A stretch of 64,000 bases of DNA from Tamarix chinensis (Eukaryota > Streptophyta > Magnoliopsida > Caryophyllales > Tamaricaceae): assembly GCA_030549775.1 (NCBI GenBank), contig CM060181.1, positions 2,542,001-2,606,000 of the forward strand, given 5' to 3'. The position numbers were made by a program, and so were the translations under genes. The notes under the pieces are model-generated. The model had not been told where the DNA came from. It ran no database searches and worked only from the letters and a program-made list of their open reading frames with translations. Below are positions 56,476 to 64,000 of the stretch, in pieces (position 1 is the first letter of the stretch; every line of letters begins with the position of its first letter).

Positions 56476-58500
56476 ACTCACCTCTATCTAACTAGCTTAA
56501 ACTAAAAATAAAAATCCTAAATAATACTAAATAAATAAATAAATAAAATACTAATGGGGGTTATAAAAATAAGAATAATAAAAGGAACAAATAAAATAAA
56601 ATAAACTAATAATAAAAATAATGGGAAACCCGCAGATATGAGAAATATGTTAGGGAGATAAAGATCCACCACCAGATTAGGTCGTAATATAATATTTATC
56701 TCTAAGTCAATATTTAATCGTGAGAAAGAGATCGACCAAGTTGCACACCAAAAGCAGGTCTATACACCTTATATTACTCCCCTTAATTAATTAATACGAC
56801 AAAGCGCCAATATTAACCCTATTAAATACTAGCAGTATAGCAGCAACACGCGGCTCTTATATTTAACTAGATTTAATGCATTAAGTGTAAGTGGAAGGCT
56901 GTCAATCTAAGTACCCATACTATTACAAAAAGCATGTCTAGCTGTATTTCCTTTCCTTGACCCACACGTATCGAAACGTTTTACCACTTCGGTTAGAATC
57001 ACAAAACGATTAGGTGAATTGCTATCTAACGTAGCTGCAATTTATACATATAAATTCTAGTATATTTAGATGGCCACCTAGCAAGTAAATAATCCTACAT
57101 ACTGTCACTTATGAGGTACCAGAACAAGGCATGCACCAAATAAACTATACTTGACAGAATTATATATATAAATGATAGCAATTAATATAGAGTCAAGAAA
57201 CAATCTCACAAAACAAAGAAAATAAAATTATAATTTAAATCCTAATCCAGGGTTTCAAATTATTCCCTAACAATAAATAATCAGCCACTCATAATTAAAG
57301 AATTAATTACACAGAAATATATATCTAAAATATAAATTAAAAATAAGAGAAAGAAATAATCGGAATTAATTTTGGATAAAAGATTTAGAATTTATTCAGA
57401 TAAAAATTAATTTTATCTGAAATAAATTCTACCAGTATTAATTTCTTCTTATTTTTCTTCCTTGTTTGCCTTTATTTCCGTGCTAAATTCTTTTCCTTTT
57501 TTCAGTTGGCGGCTGACAGGGCTGACGGATGCTGCGTCGCTGCCTCGGATCCCGTGCGTCGTCTTGCGCTGAGGCTTCGACCTGTGTGTGCCTCGATTTC
57601 TGTCCTTCGTAGTTAGCCCGAGCCGTGAAGGCTCTAGCCTCTTGTTCCACTCGCTCTCGCCCCTACCGCGCCTTTTTCCCGTTTGACCGAGCCTTTTTAA
57701 GGCTCTGTCGCCTCTCGTTTTCTGTGCTGCGGCTCTGCCGCCTAACGGTAGAGGCTACTTCTCCAGACTCCTTTTATTTTCGTTACTGCCCCACGCCACG
57801 TCAGCCCTGCTGACTTTTCTTTTATTCCGTACGAACCTCGTTCCTGGCGGCTACCCCTCGACGCTGCGTTCCGTTGGTTTGCTTCGTTTCCTGGCCTTTG
57901 GGCCGTTGGTCCAAAGGTCAATTTTTATTATTATTTAAAAAAAACCTGCAAAATAAAATTCAATAAATATTAATAAATAATATTTTATTCTAAATTTGCT
58001 TAATTTATATCATTTTAGCTCAAATAATAATTTTTATGCAATTTTTACCACTTAAGCATAAAACAATAATTATTCCCCTATATTAGATAAATAAACTACC
58101 AAAAACTAAGATTATAAGGGTATAAAATATGTCAAAATATGAACTCATCACACCCCCACACTTAGCTTCTTGCTTGTCCTCAAGCAAGTTATTACTCTAA
58201 ATAAATTAAATTAAATTACTAGCCACTTTCGTAGGTCTCACGATTACACTTAGCATGTGCAACAAGCCCTTTAAACCCCTAGGTCACCTATCGAGGACGA
58301 GTAAGGTCTCGTGAGGGTTTCGCAGATGATATACCTACAAAATCAAACACAAATAAAATGAAAAAAAAAAATCAAACTACACCTAATACCCTTAACTTTT
58401 TTTTTTCCAGAATCTTTTACTTTCAAGCGTCAAGATTAGCAATCGATCAAGATTCAGTATTGGGAGATTTAAAGAATCAATTTCAACATATGGTTCATAC
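56476..58500 (-). mobile_element. Minus-strand LTR-retroelement fragment
   Basis: On the minus strand, TTGCTTGAGGACAAGCAAGA (58191-58172) and AAGTGTGGGGG (58163-58153) lead into TGTGATGAGTTC at 58152. A polypurine tract of this form followed by TG is typical of the 3' LTR junction in Tat/Athila-type Ty3/gypsy elements. The LTR would then extend left towards about 56480 and includes the GC-richer stretch 57490-57900. The right part (58164 to about 58500) would be internal DNA. No coding domain remains and the left end is not defined. Confidence 0.5.
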
Positions 58501-58509
58501 ATAAACATG

Positions 58510-59640
58510 ACATGTATGAACAGATCAATATTATGGATGAAAATCTACCACGCCTTAGTCACGTCAAGATCCATCCTCACTATGGATACCCTCTATATTT
58601 TTTTCTCTTAGAATCAATTATGTTGTTTGAGCACTTCTTAGTAGTTAGGAAATGGAGGAAAGATGATGTATGCAGGATTAGACGCACTTGGGTGGAGATT
58701 AGAGGTGTTCCCCTGATTGCTTGGAAGGAAGAGTATTTTCGGGAAACTTGCTCGACCTTGGGGTAGATGGGTGTGTTGGGAGGAAGATGGGGATTTTAGG
58801 CTATCCATGGAGGCAACCAGAATCCTTCAAGACACACCACACTTGGAGGATATTCAGGAGAACGTTTTGGTGCGAATAGGAGGGAGGGAAGTAATGGTGG
58901 TCGCTTAGGAGATTGACTAAAGATTCACCCCATGGCAACACTACAAGGCGGACAGGGGAAAATCGTGGTAAGAGGAAGTGTTGTTTGGGGAAGAAGATGA
59001 ATTAACCATTCAATATGGATCTCATGCAGGAGTGAATGATGTGGAACCAATCTCGAATGGGGAATTTATTTAGGTGCAGAGATCAAGGGAGATAGACGAT
59101 ATGACTTTCGTAAAGAACGAAAAGGGGGTAGAGGAAGAGTCAATCATGCCAACATCTTGGGGAGAGGAAGCTCATATAATTGATGTGGGATTTATGAGGG
59201 TGTTGGAACAAGGAAAGAAGAAAACGGTAGGATTTATTTTGGAGCCACAAACATTGAAGGCAACAAGGATGGAAGTTGAGGAGGGTGATATTGAGGTGAG
59301 AAGTGCAGTCTAATTGGATACGAAAACGGTGGCTGTGTCACATGAATTGGAGGGGGAGGCTTGTATAATTTGGAGAATGCTGAGTCACAAGAGGCTAGAG
59401 GCAGTAGGAGGGGAGTGGTCGTATGATGCTGGAAGTTTTGGGCAAGTGGATGGGTCAGTGGGAGGGGCCTCGCCACAGGTCAGTGAGGATGGACCTCTGC
59501 CTGGTTTTGATTCTCCAACAGTAAGGAGAGTAAGTGCTAGTCTTTATAATGTTCGTGAGGTATGTCAAGGAGGGGAGGCGGGATGCAGTTTGGAGGAAAT
59601 TGAACATGTTGAGACAATCAAAACTTGGAAGTTGGGATGA
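58510..59640 (+). pseudogene. LINE ORF1, C-terminal part (DUF4283-like)
   Basis: The text RRTWVEIRGVPLIAWKEEYF, then MEATRILQDTPHLEDIQENV, fits the conserved DUF4283-like part of plant LINE ORF1 proteins (the WV-I-GIPL-W pattern). A long acidic low-complexity tail follows to 59640, with stops and shifts at about 58907 and 59313. Confidence 0.65.
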
Positions 59641-59768
59641 GAGTTAGGGTTGTAATATAAAGAGGAGGATGTTCATGTGGAGAGTTTAACCTCTTTAAGG
59701 AGGAGCCAAATAATCATTAGAAAAAGGCGCCTCTAAATGAGATCAAGTGGATTGGGGTTTAAGGGTTT

Positions 59769-60530
59769 ATGGATCATGTTATGATCATTATTAGTTGGAA
59801 TATCAGGGGGATAGGAGCTTTGGGTAAGCTCTTTAGCATCCAGTCTTTTATAGCTAGAGAGAGGTTCTGGATTCTAGGATTGGTAGAAACGAAACACCAA
59901 TGCTTGTCGGATGCATGGAGGAACACAGTCTGGAGTAATGGGTTGGTCGAGTGGAGGGAGTCTCCAGCATAAGGCAGGAGCGGAAGCCTGATTATTGGAT
60001 GGGATGCTAAGTTTTTCGTTGTTAGGAAAACCAAAATCGGTAGTATATGGATCTTTCTTGAAGGTTTTTTGACACCTCTAGCTTTTGAGTGTGTTGTGCT
60101 TCTAGTTTATTGTTATCCTGAGCCAAAAGAAAAAGGGGGATTTTGGAGGAGTTATGGTCTATAGGGCAATAGTGCTTTGTCCCAATGCTTGTAATAGCTG
60201 ATTTTAACGAGGTTAGGCAACCAAGCGAAAGGCAAGGGGGTTGGTCAGAGAGTGGAAGCATTAGATTTTTTAATGAGTGGATTGATAGGATGGGGCTTAT
60301 TAACTTAATTCCTAATAATGTGAAGTTTACTTGGCATAGGGCTAGTTCTGCTAGCCTTCTAGATCGATTCTTGGTTGATCCTGCTTGGTTCTCAACTTGT
60401 CCAGCTCTTACTTGTATAGGTCTTGGGAGGTATTTGTTTTATCATATTCCTATCCGTTTCAATGGCAAGGAGGTAGGGGAGGGACCAAAACCATTTAGAT
60501 CTTGGGATATGTGTTTTTCTCAACCGTAGT
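59769..60530 (+). pseudogene. LINE ORF2: AP endonuclease remnant
   Basis: Motifs in order: SWNIRGIG, then LGLVETKH (catalytic Glu), later VIADFNEVRQPSERQGGW (usual GDFN block), FTWHRASSASLLDRFLV, and YHIPI, where the family has SDH-PI. The last block keeps its His but has lost the Asp. Stops and shifts separate the blocks. Confidence 0.82.
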
Positions 60531-60650
60531 TTCGTATGTTTGTGGTGGAATGTTGGATAAAAATGGAGGGGGTCTCATGTCAAGATAAACTTAAGAAGCT
60601 CAAGAGTCTACTTAGAGAGTGGAATAATAAAGGTTTTTGGGGATGTTGGT

Positions 60651-62300
60651 TTGAAGATCAAGGCCCTAGAGCAAGAGCTGGAGAAGGTGGATCTTCTTAG
60701 AGAGGATGATTTTTTCGATGAAGTGCTACTGGCAAGGATAGTAGCCCTACAGAAGCAATTATGGATGTGGTATGCGAGAGAAGCTTATTGGCTCCAGATC
60801 TCAAGAGTTAGGGTGTTCAAGGAAAAGGACAGGAACACTAAATACTTCCACACAGTAGCTTCCATGAGAAAGAAGAGGGTTGTAATCAACAAGCTTATAG
60901 AGAAAGACCAGGTGATTTTGGACCCGACAAGGATAAATGATTTGATCATCTCCTATTTTAAAGGACTCTATAAGGATCCTGATCTACCAAAAATTAGACT
61001 TTTAGCTGAGGGATTCCACAAGCTCACGACATAGAAAATTAGGTCATTAGAAAGCCTGCCACAGAGAGAGGAAGTACAGAAGGCGGTGTGGGTGTGTGAG
61101 CCACTAAAGGCACCAGGTTACGACAGTTATCATATGAGTTTCATCCATAAGATGTGGGGCGTCATAGGAGAAGAGTTTACGGATTCTATACTAGAGTTTT
61201 TCAGATCTAGTCATTTGCCACATACATTTAATACCACTTTGATCACCCTAATTCCCAAAGTAGAAGATGAGGTGCAGGTCAGCCATTTCAGACCTATCAG
61301 CTTGATAGGGTGTGTCTATAAGGTTATCTAAAAGATTTTAGTGAATAGGCTGAAACAGGTAGTAGATAGCCTAGCTAGCGACTCTCAATCAAATTTCATT
61401 TAGGATAGAAGTATTCTAGATGGAGCTTTGGTCGCCAATGAGATCATTTAATGGTTTAAGAAGAATAAGGGATCAAGAGGCTTGCTGATTAAGATGGACT
61501 TCCAAAAGGCTTATGATAGCATTAGATGAGACTTTGTGGATAATATTATGGGGATAATGGGCTTTGGTAATGTTTGGAGAGGATGGATAAAGGAGTTCCT
61601 ATCAATAGCGAGTATCTCAATTTTGGTGAATGGCTTGCCAACCACCCCCTTCAAGATGTAAAAGGGGTCTTAGGCAAGGAGATCCTATTTCCCCCTTTCT
61701 CTTTGTCTTGGCTATTGAAGCCTTCAATTAGCTTATCCAGAGTGGCACTACTTAAAGGGTTGTTTCAGGGAGTGAGACTGGGGGGGATAGGCTTGAGGTG
61801 ACTCATCTTCAATTTGTGGATGACACTGTGATTTTTTGTTAAGCATCATAGGATAATGTCAGAAATTGGAGGAAATTGCTGGATTGTTTCTTCCTTGTGT
61901 TAAGGTTGAGCATTAATTTCATAAAGTATGAGCTTATTAGACTAGTAGCAGATGCCCAAACACAATAGGATGCCACATATATCATGAATTGTAAGATAAG
62001 CTTTTTGCCCATCAAGTACCTTGGCCTTCTATTGGGGGCAAACCCGAGGAATAAACAGAGCTGGAAGCCAGTGGTTGAAAAGATCAAGCAAAGATTGGTC
62101 GGGTGGAAGGCAAAGACTCTATCCAGAGTAGGGAGACTGGTCCTAATTAAGAGTGTTCTGAACAATTTACCGATGTATTATATGAGCCTTTTCAGAATGC
62201 TAAAAAGAGTGGTAAAGGAGATTATTAACATCAAAAGGAATTTCTTTTGGGTCAGAAGTGGGGAACGTAAGAAGTTACCGTTGGTAAGCTGAAGTGTGAT
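60651..62300 (+). pseudogene. LINE ORF2: reverse transcriptase remnant
   Basis: The linker (KDRNTKYFHTVASMRKKR) leads to the RT: KAPGYDSYHMSFI, LITLIPKVEDEVQVSHFRPI, SLIGCVYKVI, then MDFQKAYDSI and a broken FVDDT-type catalytic block near 61815-61830. The thumb-like part reads IKYLGLLLGANPRN and RLVGWKAKTLSRVGRLVLIK. This is the non-LTR class of RT. Frames change several times. Confidence 0.85.
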
Positions 62301-62939
62301 TCAACAGCCTAGAAGTCTAGGTGGCTTGGGGGTCGGGGATTGAGTCATGAGGAATACTGCATTATTGTTCAAATGGTGGTGGAGGTTTTATACAGTTGAG
62401 GAGACTTCTTGGCAGCAGATCATATCTTCTATTTACGCTTGTAATCAATTCGGAAGGCTAGAGATATCGGAGTAGAGGAAAGGCAAGACACCTTGGGCGG
62501 ATATCGTAGAGCTTGGATGGAGGAGCTACATTATAAATTCAAGCATAAGGATTATTTTGGGTGATGGTAGAAGAGTTAGGTTTTGGCATGATAAGTGGCT
62601 GGAATAGGGTATTCTGAAAAGTTTATCTCCTAAGCTGTTCTTGGCGTCAAATCAGTAAGGGGATAGAATAACAGATATGGGATTCTGGGATGGTGCGATG
62701 TGGCAGTGGAAACTAACGTGGTGTCGAAGTCTATTTATTTGGGAGGAAGAGTAGACAGAGTAGCTGGGAAGTATGATTAGGCAGTCTATCCCAAGTAAAG
62801 ATAGGAGGGATTCGATTAGTTGAGCTTACGACAATAATGGGATCTTTTCAGTTAGTTCCTTTTGTGAGACCTCACATCAATTATTTGAGGATGATGGAAG
62901 GGATAGTAGGGACTATAATAGAATATGGATCAACATCGT

Positions 62940-63300
62940 GCCATTAGGGACCTAACTCATTACATGGTTTTCCATTCAACAGAGACTTAACACTAAAGAT
63001 AATCTAGCTAGGCCCCAAATCATTGATATAAGGGAGTTGGGTTGCCCTTTCTGTAAGGTTGAGCAGGAGTTAGTCAATCACGTGTTCCTTCACTATACAA
63101 TGGCAGGTAGGATTTGGTATGGGATTTGTGGCTGGATAGGGTAAACTTGGGTAATTCCGAGATCTAAAATTGATAATGGTCTTGCTTGGTTTGGAGGTAG
63201 AAGGAGGGGTTTAAGGGAGCAAATATAGAACATTGCATTTTTCACAATAATGGGAGTTATATGGGAATATATAAACAAGATAGTGTTCAAGAATCAACAA
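62940..63300 (+). pseudogene. LINE ORF2: zf-RVT zinc finger and tail
   Basis: The block LGCPFCKVEQELVNHVFLHY followed by GRIWYGI matches the zf-RVT domain at the ORF2 C-terminus of plant L1-type LINEs (C-x2-C...H pattern; the usual last Cys reads Tyr). A T-rich tail and short A-run follow to 63519. Confidence 0.78.
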
Positions 63301-63519
63301 GTTTGTGTTTGATGGATGACTATACTAGTCACAATGAGGATCGGGTTCTGAATCAAGAATAGTTGAGAGAATTTTGCATACATAATCGATGAGGTGGTCC
63401 ACAATGTGCAGACACTCTTTTGAGTAGAAAAGGTCTTCCTGAGTTTTTCTTCCTTCTTGTGTTTTCCTTATCAATCTCTGTTGTTCATTTCGTTTGACAC
63501 TTCATCTATATAAAAAAAA

Positions 63520-63947
63520 GGTTCAAAATCAATTGATTCTACTTTGAACTAATACTAAAAAAATGATTTCGAATTCAATATTTTCTACTTTGAAATATTA
63601 TTTAAGAAAATAATTCAAATTCAATCTATCTTGCCTTGAATTATAACTTGAAAAGTAAATTTGACTACCATGAAAGATGGATTTTAGTCATTAGTTTTTG
63701 ATGTAGTCGACACCATTCCTATGGAATAGTTAACTAAATCAATAGATGTTGATTTAAAATTTGAGGTTTTGGTAAAAGGAAAGGAGTTTGACTTGGTTGA
63801 TAGAGTATTTACAATGCATCTAGTACTATTATTGATGTATTTGGCACCATTGTTATGGCAAGACAAAGCAATTCAAAGGAGAAAACTATAGGCAATTTCA
63901 TTATAATATAATTTTAATCATAAGTATTATGTTTTTTGGTGTGATAT
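63520..63947. other. AT-rich flank, no gene seen
   Basis: The first 60 bases resemble 50478-50535 on the other side of the LINE. The rest has no recognisable feature. Confidence 0.35.
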
Positions 63948-64000
63948 TGTAACACCCTAAAAGTTTCTAATCTTAGTATTTCCCTAATCCTAACCCTAAC
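63948..64000 (+). mobile_element. Possible start of an LTR, cut by the window edge
   Basis: TGTAACACCCTAAAAGTTTC followed by CTAATC-type text resembles the start of the LTR at 51250 (TGAAATGCCCCAAAAATCC). Only 53 bases are visible. Confidence 0.3.

Larger units (their letters stand above)
50766..63519 (+). mobile_element. Decayed L1-type LINE, interrupted at 51250 to about 58500
   Basis: The left part (50766-51249) encodes an RRM as in ORF1 of many plant LINEs. The right part (about 58510-63519) encodes the rest of ORF1, then an ORF2 with AP endonuclease, reverse transcriptase and a zf-RVT zinc finger. It ends in a short A-run (63512-63519). Orientation and order agree with one LINE split by later LTR-element insertions. 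Many stops and shifts make it inactive. Joining the two parts is inference; they could be two separate LINE fragments. Confidence 0.7.

Overview
The window is nuclear DNA of a eudicot plant. The evidence is the two recognisable host genes (a Pumilio-family RNA-binding protein and the clock factor LUX/PCL1), GT-AG introns in AT-rich DNA, and plant-type transposable elements: Ty3/gypsy chromoviruses, an L1-type LINE with an RRM in ORF1, and hAT-like MITEs. A fragment of plastid trnP in an intron fits the same picture. The species cannot be named from sequence alone.

Layout: 1-12.9 kb is AT-rich DNA without a supported gene. It holds degenerate LTR-like sequence on the minus strand (about 1.56-4.46 kb) and plus strand (about 7.9-10.83 kb) and a truncated MITE. 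13.48-28.93 kb is a nine-exon Pumilio gene whose 1025-residue product keeps all eight Puf repeats, but exon 2 needs two single-base frame corrections, both in homopolymers. Its introns have collected two local duplications, a plastid DNA insert, a decayed chromovirus (20.33-25.44 kb) and a MITE (27.21-27.50 kb). Downstream are another MITE (29.79-30.46 kb) and a possible small minus-strand gene of unknown function (30.52-31.19 kb). A second chromovirus (31.29-37.52 kb) has both LTRs and a MITE nested in its integrase.

37.5-43 kb is gene-poor and holds degenerate tandem repeats and a MITE. 44.98-46.11 kb is an intact, intronless LUX coding region. Upstream of it lie a G-box, a perfectly bounded hAT MITE and an inverted pair of evening-element cores, in that order. 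46-50 kb is AT-rich with microsatellites. From 50.77 kb to 63.52 kb there appears to be one decayed LINE whose ORF1 is split by about 7 kb of later insertions: a 5.2-kb probable solo LTR carrying a roughly 1.4-kb ATT-type array, and a minus-strand LTR-element fragment. The last 53 bases resemble the start of another LTR.

The two host genes have unrelated roles: Pumilio acts in post-transcriptional control through UGUA-type 3'UTR sites, and LUX is the DNA-binding part of the evening complex. I found no new multi-gene system. The points most worth following are the arrangement of the LUX promoter around the MITE, the frame status of the Pumilio gene, the unassigned small gene, and the nested element history.
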